The position numbers and the translations under genes were made by a program. The notes beneath the pieces were generated by a model that made no database searches, had not been told where the DNA came from, and saw only the letters and a program-made list of their open reading frames with translations. From Candidatus Saccharimonadota bacterium (GTDB lineage Bacteria > Patescibacteriota > Saccharimonadia > Saccharimonadales > Saccharimonadaceae), in contig CAJPLU010000007.1 in NCBI GenBank assembly GCA_905371595.1, positions 1 through 30,767 on the forward strand: 30,767 bases of DNA. The letters run 5' to 3'. Shown in pieces: positions 14,173 through 22,196 of the stretch; within the stretch, counting starts at the first letter, position 1, and the number at the start of each line of letters is the position of its first letter.

Positions 14173-15225
14173 TTACAAACTGGCGGCTATCTTTTGGATT
14201 TGTTCTGGCGCTAGCTCGGCGTTGCCGTCGACGGTGTAAAGAATACCAGCATTAACCCAAGCGGCATGAGTACCATATGAATAGATGGTTAGGCCATTGG
14301 CAGCGGTCGTGGTGTATTTGTCGCGGGATTTCGGCTTGATGTAATTTTCGAGCACGGCTGATGAATCCCACTCGGAGCGAGTTTGCGCTAAGGTGAAATT
14401 CTCGTTACTGCCGTTAGCGGCAAACTTCATGATTACGCTGCCCTGCTGGTAAGCAACTGGACCGTTGAGGCTATAGCCAGACGGCTGATAATTCGGATAA
14501 GAAGCGTTAATACCAGCCTGCGAGGCGGCTATACGGGTGCTCAAAGCGGGCATATTGATATACGTGAAATAGGCGCCTAGCAGTAGGACAGCTATAGCTG
14601 CGCTGCCAACACTCACCAAGCGGCGCCAAAGCGAAGTATTCTTTGCTGGCTTGACTTCTTTGCGCTGTTGGCGCGTCAACATCTTGTCGGTAGCTTCCTG
14701 AATGGCTTGCTGCTTGATAACTTGTGATGGCAAGACGCTGCGCGTTTGCTGCTGCTTGATGATTGCTTGCCGCTGGCGAGCAGTCTGTTCAAGCTGATTG
14801 GTGGTAGGCGCTATATCTGGTGTTTCTGGGGTTGCTGGACGCTTGACGGGCGGCTTGGTAGCAGTTGTAACTTTGGCAAAATGCGCAATATCAGACGATC
14901 GGCGGATATCTTGGACGCGGCGAGTTCTCTTGCTGCGGCGAATAATTTGCGGCGGCGTACTGCGCTCGGCCGCTAAGCGCTGCGAACTGCGAACGGCAGA
15001 ATTTTCTTTAATACCTGCTGTGGTGGCGGCTCGCACTGGCGCTATTGAATCAATGGTGCGCGGTTGTTTCTTGATATATTTGCGCTGCAGGGTGTGGGAT
15101 TTTTGGGTGCCGCTATGAAAATTGCTAGCCGCGGCTGCTGGCGTGCGTGCCGATCGCTGGGCATCGAGAATATTGCCAGTTTCGGCGTCGTAGACATTAC
15201 CCTTGATGGTTATGTTGTTTGTCAT
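14173..15225 (-). CDS. Single-pass membrane protein with DUF4367-like C-terminal domain
   Basis: 350-residue protein. The N-terminal 200 residues are basic, low-complexity and probably cytoplasmic (many Ala, Thr, Arg, Gln and Pro; several RQQ/KQQ stretches). A membrane helix lies at about 203-223 (VSVGSAAIAVLLLGAYFTYI), and about 125 extracytoplasmic residues follow, with GYSLNGPVAYQQGSVIMKF and TIYSYGTHAAWVNAGILY, a layout matching DUF4367 domains of anti-sigma-like or cell-envelope proteins. Role unknown. It starts just after TAAGGGGAA, which may serve as a close-spaced SD. A TTGCGC-17-TATGAT promoter overlaps the palindrome shared with the divergent PEGA gene. Confidence 0.72.
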   Translation of the reverse strand: MTNNITIKGNVYDAETGNILDAQRSARTPAAAASNFHSGTQKSHTLQRKYIKKQPRTIDSIAPVRAATTAGIKENSAVRSSQRLAAERSTPPQIIRRSKRTRRVQDIRRSSDIAHFAKVTTATKPPVKRPATPETPDIAPTTNQLEQTARQRQAIIKQQQTRSVLPSQVIKQQAIQEATDKMLTRQQRKEVKPAKNTSLWRRLVSVGSAAIAVLLLGAYFTYINMPALSTRIAASQAGINASYPNYQPSGYSLNGPVAYQQGSVIMKFAANGSNENFTLAQTRSEWDSSAVLENYIKPKSRDKYTTTAANGLTIYSYGTHAAWVNAGILYTVDGNAELAPEQIQKIAASL

Positions 15226-15281
15226 TTCCCCTTACCTATGTTTGCGATACTACTCGTGCTTAACTATTATCATAGCCTAAT

Positions 15282-15303
15282 TTGCTATTACGCGCAATAG
15301 CAA
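15282..15303. promoter_or_regulatory. Palindrome between divergent envelope genes (candidate operator)
   Basis: TTGCTATT-ACGCGC-AATAGCAA: perfect 8-bp arms around a 6-bp centre. On the minus strand it overlaps the -35 (TTGCGC) of the DUF4367 gene. On the plus strand it occupies the -35 region of the PEGA gene, whose TATAAT is at 15308-15313, 7 nt before the ATG. Confidence 0.5.
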
Positions 15304-15307
15304 GTGG

Positions 15308-15313
15308 TATAAT
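15308..15313 (+). promoter_or_regulatory. -10 box of the PEGA gene (leaderless start)
   Basis: TATAAT followed by exactly 7 nt and ATG at 15321. No SD is present, and this decides the start of the downstream gene. Confidence 0.65.
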
Positions 15314-15320
15314 ACGTACT

Positions 15321-16772
15321 ATGAATCAGCAAAAAAATCGGCGCAAGCAGCGTATTAAATTAACCTTTACTTATGCTATGATGACCCTGGCAGTTCTAGC
15401 GTTGGCAGTGGTTTGTTTGATGCTAGTACAAGGCTATCGTTTAGACTTTGATCGAGGCACGGTTAGACAAGGCGGCATGATGCAGTTTGACTCGCGGCCT
15501 GATGGCGCAACGATTCAGATAGATGCTGCCACCCTTGCCAACCGGACGGCGACGCGTATTGTAGCTACTGCCGGGCAGCACACGGTGACGGTATCGAAAG
15601 ACGGCTTTGTGCCCTGGCAAAAACAAGTTAACGTCAAGGCCGGCTCAATCCTTTGGTTAAATTACGTCAAGCTAGTACCGACGAGCATTGAGGCTAAAGA
15701 CGCGATGGAACTCGCTAGCCTCGACAGCGCAGCGGCAGCGCCTGATAAATCGCGCTTTGCGGTCATCCAAAACAAGCAGCAGCCAGCGGTTGATTTTCTC
15801 AAAGTTGATAACGACCGGATCGAACATAAACAGCGTGTTCTACCTGCTGATAGTTATACGGCCGACGGCGCTAATCACAGTTTTGCAATTGAATCGTGGA
15901 GCAAGGATAGCAAACGAGTGTTAATAAGCCATTCTTTTGATGATTCAAAAGAATATCTTATCGTTGACCTCGATGGCAAGGCGCAAAACATCACCCGAGA
16001 TATCGGCGTGCAAATCAGCAAACTAGCTTTCGATAAAAGCGACTCGCAGAATGTGTATGTGTTAACGGCCGATAGCGATGTTCGCCGGATTAGACTGTCG
16101 GATAAAACGTTGTCGGGTCCGCTAATTAGCGATGCTAGTGATTTTTATGTTTCTAGAAACGGTTGGATTAGCTATACCACCAAGCCGAATAATAGCGGCG
16201 AGCGGACGATTGGCTATTTGTCGAAAGGCGCTTCGAAACCGCGGGCCTTGCAAACTTTCAAGGACATGTCTGGGCGCAGTCTTAACCTAGCGATTGAGGA
16301 GTATTATTATGATAATTTTGCGCTCATTACTCACGGCAAAATGGTTGCTGTCAAGAAGGTAAAATTACCAGCAAGCGATTCGACAGACGAACTGCAGCAA
16401 GAGTTGCTAGCGACGCTGCCGTTAGCTACTGACGTTTCGCATGCGGGCTTCTCGCCCAACGAACATCTGTATGTTTATGCGCAGGCTGGGGCTAGCTTGG
16501 TGACTTATAATTTAGAACTGCGGTCGATTGCTAACGTCTCGATGAAGACTACCGCTACGAGTGAAATCGCTTGGCTGGATAATTCGCATATTATGCGGGT
16601 GTCTGGCGGTACTTTTGAGTTCGGCGATTATGACGGTACTAATATGCACACCATGGCGACCGATGCAGTTGGCTCGGCAGCAATGCAATCGTCGAATAAC
16701 CGTTTTCTGTATTATTTCCGCAAACACGCTTCGGGCAAAATTACTGCTTCTTACATTAAGATGTACGACTAA
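15321..16772 (+). CDS. PEGA-domain single-pass membrane protein with predicted beta-propeller
   Basis: 483-residue protein. A membrane helix spans about 15-37. A PEGA domain follows (about 52-119: RPDGATIQIDAAT, then TVTVSKDGFVPWQKQVNVKAG), a beta-sandwich usually found on the cell surface. The remaining 360 residues have repeated beta-rich segments of the type W-S-x-D-S-K-R-V-L-I, LIVDLDGKAQNITRDIG and VSHAGFSPNEHLYVYAQ, suggesting a WD40/TolB-like propeller. It is probably exposed outside the membrane, binding glycan or protein. Function unknown. Start chosen at 15321 because of the promoter spacing; the frame extends to 15282 without support. Divergent from the DUF4367 gene and convergent with the sortase. 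Confidence 0.8.
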   Translation: MNQQKNRRKQRIKLTFTYAMMTLAVLALAVVCLMLVQGYRLDFDRGTVRQGGMMQFDSRPDGATIQIDAATLANRTATRIVATAGQHTVTVSKDGFVPWQKQVNVKAGSILWLNYVKLVPTSIEAKDAMELASLDSAAAAPDKSRFAVIQNKQQPAVDFLKVDNDRIEHKQRVLPADSYTADGANHSFAIESWSKDSKRVLISHSFDDSKEYLIVDLDGKAQNITRDIGVQISKLAFDKSDSQNVYVLTADSDVRRIRLSDKTLSGPLISDASDFYVSRNGWISYTTKPNNSGERTIGYLSKGASKPRALQTFKDMSGRSLNLAIEEYYYDNFALITHGKMVAVKKVKLPASDSTDELQQELLATLPLATDVSHAGFSPNEHLYVYAQAGASLVTYNLELRSIANVSMKTTATSEIAWLDNSHIMRVSGGTFEFGDYDGTNMHTMATDAVGSAAMQSSNNRFLYYFRKHASGKITASYIKMYD

Positions 16773-16782
16773 GCTAAGTTCG

Positions 16783-18120
16783 TTAATTACCGATGCCAAA
16801 TATTCGTTGCAAGAATGTCGGCGAGTTGGCTGGCATTTTCTTGGTCGAGGTGGCGGTATTGCTATTTTGCTCGGCGGTTTTGGCTTCGTTCGGATTCGGG
16901 CTGATTTGCTCGCCAAAAACTAGCAGGCGGTTTTGTGCTGTGCCTAGCGGCGTACAGGTAACTAGTGTGATGTATGGCTTATCGTTGCCGATTTGCAGTG
17001 ACGCGACGTCAGTTGGCTTAACCACCTTGGTGCCGGTAATTTTGTAAGTATAGCGCGTACCGTTGTAATTAGCGTAAACTACATCACCGGCGGCCATCTT
17101 CTCTAGCCGAGCAAAAATAAATTTATAATCGCCGCTGTCAGTCCAGTCGTTAGAAGAATGGCCAGAAACGACGAAATTACCCTTTTCGCCAGGCTTAGCG
17201 TTGGCGCCTTGGATATTGAACCAAACGATGCCTTTGTCCATGGCCTTATTGAGCGAGTTGGTGTCGGCGGCATTAGCATCCCAAACAATTGGCACATCGA
17301 CGGCAATCTTCGGGATAAGCAGCCGCGACTCGTTGGTGGCGACTTTGGTGGTGTTTGGCGAGACGATAATTGATTCGGGGTCAGCGGCGCCTGGCGAGAC
17401 ATACGCTTCAACGTAGGCGAACAAAACGCGATTATACTGCAAAAATAGAAAAACAATCATCACCGCGCAAGCTGCCACGATTGGCATGAAATGGCGGCTG
17501 CCGCGGACCTTCTTGGCTTTGTCGTTGATTTTGCGGCGAATGGAACTACGCAGGTCGTTGACGGCTTCCTCTTGCGATACAGTACCATTGTTTGGCGTTG
17601 AGTTTTGGTTTTTTTGCGCTTGCTGGGCGGCTTGCTTTTTGAGCGACTTGCGAGTGGCGTCAATCTGCGAGACGTAGTAGCGCTCGTAATACTGCTGATA
17701 ATATGTTTGCCAGGCGGTGTGGTATTTTTGCCAAGAAGCATCATGTGTAGCAGGCGTGGAGCTCTGGTTCATGGTGCGGGTATACGGGTTTTTGTCTGGG
17801 TCGACGGCGCCGGGGCCGGCCGTAACGTTGCTGGACTGTGCACTATCAGCGATGGTGCCAGATGGCTGCGGATAGGTGTTTGTTTGCGGCGAGTGCGAGT
17901 TCTTTTGGAGCTCCTCGGCCTGTTTAGGCGGCTTTTTTGCGTTAGAATTTGGCTGCTGGCCAGCTGCAGCAGTAGCATGCGGATCGTTTTGAATAATCGA
18001 ACTGATCTGTTGGCGGACAATATCAGCCGCTGCCGACCGGTGCTGGTCGGTTAGCGCGCTGTGATGAGGCGCTCCGTCTCTGGGCGGAACGGTTAGTGAT
18101 GAACGATCGTCTGGCTTCAT
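16783..18120 (-). CDS. Sortase with long Q/Y-rich N-terminal cytoplasmic tail
   Basis: 445-residue transpeptidase that would attach LPXTG proteins to the cell envelope. The C-terminal sortase domain (about 245-410) has catalytic His321 in VVSGHSSND, Cys389 in ITLVTCTPLGT and Arg398 in QNRLLVFGEQ. One membrane helix lies at about 211-229 with the catalytic domain outside. The N-terminal 210 residues are unusual: rich in Gln, Asn, Pro and Ser with a tyrosine cluster (TYYQQYYERYYVSQ), and presumably cytoplasmic. A TATAAT box (18139-18134) lies 13 nt before the ATG, leaving about a 6-nt leader. A matching LPKTG substrate is encoded 0.3 kb away, in a separate divergent transcript, so the pair likely works together. 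The sortase class is not certain; the TLVTCTP motif is seen in class D/E-like enzymes. Confidence 0.92.
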   Translation of the reverse strand: MKPDDRSSLTVPPRDGAPHHSALTDQHRSAAADIVRQQISSIIQNDPHATAAAGQQPNSNAKKPPKQAEELQKNSHSPQTNTYPQPSGTIADSAQSSNVTAGPGAVDPDKNPYTRTMNQSSTPATHDASWQKYHTAWQTYYQQYYERYYVSQIDATRKSLKKQAAQQAQKNQNSTPNNGTVSQEEAVNDLRSSIRRKINDKAKKVRGSRHFMPIVAACAVMIVFLFLQYNRVLFAYVEAYVSPGAADPESIIVSPNTTKVATNESRLLIPKIAVDVPIVWDANAADTNSLNKAMDKGIVWFNIQGANAKPGEKGNFVVSGHSSNDWTDSGDYKFIFARLEKMAAGDVVYANYNGTRYTYKITGTKVVKPTDVASLQIGNDKPYITLVTCTPLGTAQNRLLVFGEQISPNPNEAKTAEQNSNTATSTKKMPANSPTFLQRIFGIGN

Positions 18121-18201
18121 ACTTTCTATGCTAATTATAGCGTAATTAGCGGTTATTTACTAGTTAGCGCTGGTCTGTTACAATGAAAACGTACCTTTTC
18201 T

Positions 18202-18288
18202 GCCGCGGTGATGGAATTGGTAGACATGAGAGACTCAAAATCTCTTGAGCATTAGCTCGTGCCGGTTCAAGTCCGGCCCGCGGTACCA
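18202..18288 (+). tRNA. tRNA-Leu (anticodon CAA)
   Basis: 87-nt class II tRNA with a long variable arm (TGAGCATTAGCTCG). Acceptor GCCGCGG/CCGCGGT, anticodon stem AGAGA/TCTCT with loop CTCAAAA (anticodon CAA), T stem GCCGG/CCGGC, discriminator A and an encoded CCA (18286-18288). A TACAAT element upstream (18178-18183) is a likely -10. Confidence 0.97.
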
Positions 18289-18294
18289 TAAGAT

Positions 18295-18318
18295 AGACGT
18301 ATGTGGGCGTCTTTTTTT
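18295..18318 (+). terminator. Terminator after tRNA-Leu
   Basis: AGACG-TATGTGGG-CGTCT followed by a run of T residues (18312-18318). Confidence 0.8.
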
Positions 18319-18380
18319 GATGCGCTTACCCCTGTTATGGTAGCGGCGTAAAGCATAAGTAACAATATTATGCAAAAGTG

Positions 18381-18409
18381 TTGACATAATTAAAAGTTTA
18401 TGCTACAAT
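18381..18409 (+). promoter_or_regulatory. Strong promoter of the LPKTG surface protein
   Basis: TTGACA (18381-18386), a 17-nt spacer and TACAAT (18404-18409), the closest to a full consensus pair in the window. It gives a leader of about 35 nt with AGGGAGG 6 nt before the ATG at 18451, consistent with high expression. Confidence 0.85.
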
Positions 18410-18450
18410 GACATCATAAGCGTGGAATAATGCACGCAGGGAGGAAATCA

Positions 18451-19623
18451 ATGAAACTATCAATTAAGAATCTGGCGATTGTCGGCGCGGTTATAGCTGC
18501 TATCGCTGGCGGAATCTGGTTGGCCAAGCCATCAGAAGCATCTGTCTGTGACGGATGGATTAACGTGATTACTTGCGGTACGCCAAGTCATCAAGACCTT
18601 AAAAATGTTTACTACGGACGCAACGACATCAAAGCGCTGTATCAGTGGAACAACATAAATGATGCCATGATTGAAGGCAAAGGCATGAAGAACGGTACCG
18701 TTTACAAGGACGGCCGGATCGTTGTCGACGGCCAAGTCGTAGCAACTAACGCCAAGACCGTTCAGCGTAATACGCGCTACCCAGGCTCGTCATACGGCCG
18801 CGAGACGGTTGGCGGACATTCGTTCTACAAGTTTACGACTCAGAACAGTTTTGTCTACAATCAGTTTGATGCTTTCGTCTGGTTCGATGAAAACGGCAAG
18901 TTTATCGCAGCCATTATCAAGGATTGCGGTAACCCAGTCTGGGGTGATGCAACCTGGAAACCGAAAGATATCCAAGTCTGCGATCTTACCAGCAAGAAAA
19001 TCATCACCATCAAAGAGACCGAGTTCAACAGCAGCAAACATTCCAAAGATATCAACGATTGTAAAGAAATCAAGGTCTGCGACCTGACTAGCAAGCAAAT
19101 CGTAACTATCAAGGAAAAAGAGTTCAACAGTAAGAAGCACTCGAAAGACATTAACGACTGTAAGGAAATCCAAGTCTGCGACCTTTCAACCGATACTATC
19201 ATTACTATCAAAGAGAAAGAATTTGACAGCAAGAAGCACTCTAAGAATTTCGCTGACTGTAATAAGGTAAAGGTTTGCGAACTCGAGACTGGTAACATCA
19301 TCACCATCAAAGAGACCGAGTTTGACAGCAAGAAGCATTCCAAGAATGAAGCAGACTGCGACAAGGTGAAAGTTTGCCGCATCGCTGACAAGAAAATCGT
19401 CGAAGTTACCCGCAAAGAGTCAAGCGACAGCCAGTACACCACTGACATGAGCAAGTGCGAGGAAACTCCAGCGACTCCACCGGAAACTCCAAAAACGCCA
19501 ACCCCATCAAATCCAGTTGAATTGCCAAAGACTGGTGCCGGCGAAGTAGTCGCCTCGGTGGTCGGCCTCGGCGGTCTAACCGCAGCAGCCAGCGCTTACA
19601 TCGCTAGCCGCAAACGCCTCTAG
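18451..19623 (+). CDS. LPKTG-anchored surface protein with five paired-cysteine repeats
   Basis: 390-residue secreted protein. The signal peptide spans about 1-30 (positive start, hydrophobic AIVGAVIAAIAGGIWLA, ending near SEA). A unique N-terminal domain (about 31-172) with CDGWINVITC follows. Five tandem 33-residue repeats occupy 174-338; each has one cysteine after its start (V-C-D/E-L) and one near its end (D-C), with the core ITIKE-x-EF-S-KHSK. A Pro/Thr stalk (about 338-357), LPKTG (358-362), a hydrophobic helix and the basic tail SRKRL complete the sorting signal. It should be exported, cleaved by a sortase such as the one encoded next to it, and displayed on the surface, perhaps as an adhesin for host attachment (inference). 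Similar repeats are known in Saccharibacteria surface proteins as far as I recall. The start at 18451 is fixed by a strong SD. Confidence 0.9.
   Translation: MKLSIKNLAIVGAVIAAIAGGIWLAKPSEASVCDGWINVITCGTPSHQDLKNVYYGRNDIKALYQWNNINDAMIEGKGMKNGTVYKDGRIVVDGQVVATNAKTVQRNTRYPGSSYGRETVGGHSFYKFTTQNSFVYNQFDAFVWFDENGKFIAAIIKDCGNPVWGDATWKPKDIQVCDLTSKKIITIKETEFNSSKHSKDINDCKEIKVCDLTSKQIVTIKEKEFNSKKHSKDINDCKEIQVCDLSTDTIITIKEKEFDSKKHSKNFADCNKVKVCELETGNIITIKETEFDSKKHSKNEADCDKVKVCRIADKKIVEVTRKESSDSQYTTDMSKCEETPATPPETPKTPTPSNPVELPKTGAGEVVASVVGLGGLTAAASAYIASRKRL
18970..19464 (+). repeat. Five 99-bp in-frame tandem repeats
   Basis: Encodes repeat units at residues 174-206, 207-239, 240-272, 273-305 and 306-338, with cysteines at 177/204, 210/237, 243/270, 276/303 and 309/336. 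Units 1-4 are close to each other; unit 5 has diverged. Units 1 and 4 share a 26-nt identical stretch, so recombination could change copy number. Confidence 0.9.
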
Positions 19624-19645
19624 TTAATCCCCCCAGCTAGAAACG

Positions 19646-19680
19646 ATCCGCTCTGAGATATCAGGGCGGATTTGTTTTGT
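19646..19680 (+). terminator. Terminator of the LPKTG gene
   Basis: An 11-bp stem, ATCCGCTCTGA with TCAGGGCGGAT (one G-U), loop GATA, followed by the T-rich TTGTTTTGTT. It lies between two convergent genes. Confidence 0.82.
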
Positions 19681-19684
19681 TGGA

Positions 19685-20476
19685 TTATTTAGATAGAAGA
19701 CTGGCAGTGATGGCCTCAAGCGGCCGTGACGGATTCCAAATATAATAGACGCTGGCACGCGCTGCTACCGTGCCGCGCCAGATGCGCATCGGGTCGTTCC
19801 ATGGCATGGTGGTGACCTCCCCGCTGTGAGCAGTAACGAGTGTGTCTTGGTGCAAGGTGGTAATGGTAATTGGATATGTCACGGTGAATTTATGCAAAGC
19901 TTCGACTAACTGCAGCAGCTGCATACTGAAAGTCAAAATTTTGGGATAATAAAGCGTGCGAAAGAGTTTTTGCAGTTGCGCGAAACTCAAAATTAACACG
20001 GTGTTCGGGCGTGCTGCTAGTGTGGCGGAATCGTTGCGTACTAGATCTACGGCGTCTCGGGTGATAACTGCTGGGCCTTGATAGTCGCGCAGCAGCTGGC
20101 TGTAGACAATCGCTGTTTGGCTGTTGCGCCCGGCATCGCCTATTAGCAGTAAACCGTCGCTCCAAGCGCTAAGCGCTCGTAGTTCACTGATAGACTCTTG
20201 AGCTAAACCGCCGCTAGGATTGCTAGGCGCGTAAGTGACGCCAGCCATGGTGCGCGGTAAGGTGTTTTTGAGGACATCCGGCAGTAAGGCGCGGGCTTCC
20301 CCTACTCCGCTAGCGAGCGCTGTCGAGTAAGCTTCGGCGACACCAGCAAAGCCAAGTTTGTTGCCGCCGATGATGCCAAGTTTTCCTGCGCGCGAGCGCT
20401 GTTCGGGCTTATTCCACTCGATATCAGGAAAGAGCGGCTGCTCGGGCGTTTGGCGCTGCCAATATGCTAATTCCAT
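19685..20476 (-). CDS. Ribokinase-fold protein resembling ADP-dependent NAD(P)HX dehydratase
   Basis: 263-residue protein related to the YjeF C-terminal / NnrD fold: GKLGIIGGNKLGFAGVAEAY near the N-terminus (the family glycine-rich GGS-type segment), then an Ala/Gly-rich helix, PSNPSGGLA, LLIGDAGRNSQTA and VITRDAVDLV. In active NAD(P)H-hydrate dehydratases I would expect G-x-G-L-G and a GTGDVLAG motif; here the matching places read GDAGRNS and PWNDPMRIWRGTVAA, so activity is doubtful. It may be a divergent or non-catalytic homologue. The start at 20476 is set by TACAAT (20488-20483) placed 6 nt before the ATG; the frame stays open to 20587 but would then cover this promoter. Confidence 0.62.
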   Translation of the reverse strand: MELAYWQRQTPEQPLFPDIEWNKPEQRSRAGKLGIIGGNKLGFAGVAEAYSTALASGVGEARALLPDVLKNTLPRTMAGVTYAPSNPSGGLAQESISELRALSAWSDGLLLIGDAGRNSQTAIVYSQLLRDYQGPAVITRDAVDLVRNDSATLAARPNTVLILSFAQLQKLFRTLYYPKILTFSMQLLQLVEALHKFTVTYPITITTLHQDTLVTAHSGEVTTMPWNDPMRIWRGTVAARASVYYIWNPSRPLEAITASLLSK

Positions 20477-20482
20477 GAGTTT

Positions 20483-20488
20483 ATTGTA
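20483..20488 (-). promoter_or_regulatory. -10 box, leaderless start of ribokinase-fold gene
   Basis: TACAAT on the minus strand, 6 nt before the ATG at 20476. It is divergent from the plus-strand TACAAT at 20545-20550; 56 bp lie between the two. Confidence 0.6.
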
Positions 20489-20544
20489 GCGCGAAAAGTG
20501 CGGACATACCAGCTCAAGCGCTTGCCGCAGCCGCCGGGCTAGCG

Positions 20545-20550
20545 TACAAT
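20545..20550 (+). promoter_or_regulatory. -10 box, leaderless start of the 123-residue membrane protein
   Basis: TACAAT followed by 7 nt and ATG at 20558. Confidence 0.6.
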
Positions 20551-20557
20551 TTAAGCT

Positions 20558-20929
20558 ATGGAAAAACACATCGCCGAGCATTATCAAACTATATCTCAGC
20601 GTCTAGCGGCGGCCAAGTCGAAAACTGATCTGACGGAATTGGCGCACTATCACCGCACGCGCGTGCAAGAATTTCAGCACGAGCGGCTGATTCACCTGCT
20701 GGTGACATTTTTCTTCGCCGGGCTATTTTTAGCGTCTCTGGCGGCATTTTTGGCAACCGCGGCGATGGGGTTGGCGATGAACTGTTTGCTGGGATTGCTG
20801 GCGCTGATTTTGTTTGTGCTAGAATTGGCGTACATTCGACATTATTACCAACTAGAGAACGGCGTGCAGCGGCTGTACGAGTTAACGGTAGCGATCGAAG
20901 AAAAACGTTTTGCCAAAGACTGGGCTTAA
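20558..20929 (+). CDS. Small two-helix membrane protein
   Basis: 123-residue protein not recognised. It has a charged helical N-terminus (about 1-43), two membrane helices (about 44-68 with LIHLLVTFFFAGLFLASLAA, and about 72-95 with LGLLALILFVLELAYI), and a charged helical tail. Both ends are probably cytoplasmic. Promoter spacing supports the start. Its stop codon abuts directly the stop of the convergent gene on the other strand (20929/20930), with no room for a terminator. Confidence 0.72.
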   Translation: MEKHIAEHYQTISQRLAAAKSKTDLTELAHYHRTRVQEFQHERLIHLLVTFFFAGLFLASLAAFLATAAMGLAMNCLLGLLALILFVLELAYIRHYYQLENGVQRLYELTVAIEEKRFAKDWA

Positions 20930-22180
20930 TCAAGCTGGCGAGTCAGTTGCATTTGCTTGCCGGACGATTTTTTCGATAATATACCTATCTCTTGGCTCGA
21001 AATCGTATTCTTTTACAGTTGCAATGCCGTTTTTGATAGCGATATCTGGCAGCGTAACGCGTCCCTCTGGATAGCCGCGGACTTTATCTTGATCGATTCT
21101 AAATGCGCCTTGATTATTCTTTGCGGCTATTAGTTTAACGGCTTGAGCGAAAATATCGATGTGCGACGGCTCGAATCTGCTGAACAAGTTGTTGAATTTA
21201 ACTTCGCCTAGGATTTCGTCTGATTCTTTATCAATGCCGAACCCTAATTCTCCAATCTCGAATAAGATAGGTTCGAATATGTCGATGTTTTCCATCAAGT
21301 AGCGGTTATTGCTGAGTATTCTGCCATCGGCATAGACTTTAGTTGTATCTCCGCCGCTTCTGGTTATATTCCAAGTATAGACAAGTTTGTCGTACGAGCC
21401 GATAGACGTGTTGCTTGGCAACGATGATTTGATTTCGTTAAGATTGGCGGCATTCATTTCAATTTCGCAGTCAAGGTAGTAATAATATTGAGTACGCTGT
21501 CCGTTCGTTGTTTTGTTTTTCTCTGATTTCTCTAGTACTCTAGCTGAAATTTTGGCTTTGAAATTAGACTCTTTAAGCTTATCGAATAGCGCCGGGAGTT
21601 TTTCGGGAATTTTGTAAAACACGTTAGCTTCCGAGTCGGTGTTGATTGCGCCGTCGCCCTGCTTCTGAGTTATTGCAATGAAGTTTTGTTGCGGCCATTC
21701 TCGGATCGGCGAGATAACGTCGGCGATTTTCTTTACTGCGATGACAGTTTGATCTTTAGGGTAATCCGGCTGAAGCGTTATTTTGTAAGTACCTTTTTTG
21801 TTGCCAAAAAAGTCCTCTACGATGTCTGATAATTTGAGGTCGACTTTCTCTACGCCCGGTATTTGGCGTATTTGTTCGGCGCAATCATTTAGCTGTCCGA
21901 AAGAGCTTGCTGGATTTTGCGAAAATGTTTCGGATAGCCCGTAAATGACGCCAATAGATATTAGTATTACGAAGAGCATTGCGAGTGGCGAAACGATCAA
22001 AGCAATCGTTAGGAGTATTTTGTTTGGTTTCTGCGAAGAATAATGCGGATATTGCGGCTGCGGTGAAGCGTATTGAGGTTGGTTTTGCGGCGGATACTGC
22101 TGTGGGTATTGCTGATATTGCGGTTGCTGCGGATATTGCGTTTGTTGAAGTGGTTGCTGCGAGTTATTTTCTGGAGACAT
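20930..22180 (-). CDS. Single-pass membrane protein with Pro/Gln/Tyr-rich N-terminal tail
   Basis: 416-residue protein not recognised. The first 50 residues are a low-complexity tail of Gln, Pro and Tyr (repeats of the kind QYPQQ and PQYPHY), probably cytoplasmic. A membrane helix spans about 55-80 (ILLTIALIVSPLAMLFVILIS). The remaining 330 residues are a mixed alpha/beta extracytoplasmic region with no motif I know; segments such as PGVEKVDLKLSDIV and GTYKITLQPDYPKDQTVIAVKK suggest ferredoxin-like repeats. The C-terminus reads like the alpha-beta shape of OmpA-type domains but lacks their signature. It lies 16 nt after xthA on the same strand and may be cotranscribed. Confidence 0.72.
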   Translation of the reverse strand: MSPENNSQQPLQQTQYPQQPQYQQYPQQYPPQNQPQYASPQPQYPHYSSQKPNKILLTIALIVSPLAMLFVILISIGVIYGLSETFSQNPASSFGQLNDCAEQIRQIPGVEKVDLKLSDIVEDFFGNKKGTYKITLQPDYPKDQTVIAVKKIADVISPIREWPQQNFIAITQKQGDGAINTDSEANVFYKIPEKLPALFDKLKESNFKAKISARVLEKSEKNKTTNGQRTQYYYYLDCEIEMNAANLNEIKSSLPSNTSIGSYDKLVYTWNITRSGGDTTKVYADGRILSNNRYLMENIDIFEPILFEIGELGFGIDKESDEILGEVKFNNLFSRFEPSHIDIFAQAVKLIAAKNNQGAFRIDQDKVRGYPEGRVTLPDIAIKNGIATVKEYDFEPRDRYIIEKIVRQANATDSPA

Positions 22181-22196
22181 AAGACTACCTTACTAT

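Noticed and set aside
15441..15626. Short minus-strand frame within the PEGA gene, and similar frames inside the sortase, LPKTG and ABC-F genes
   Set aside because: Shadow frames of well-supported genes with no independent start signals.
18970..19464. CRISPR-like repeats
   Set aside because: The 99-bp periodicity is in frame and encodes protein repeats; there are no spacers.
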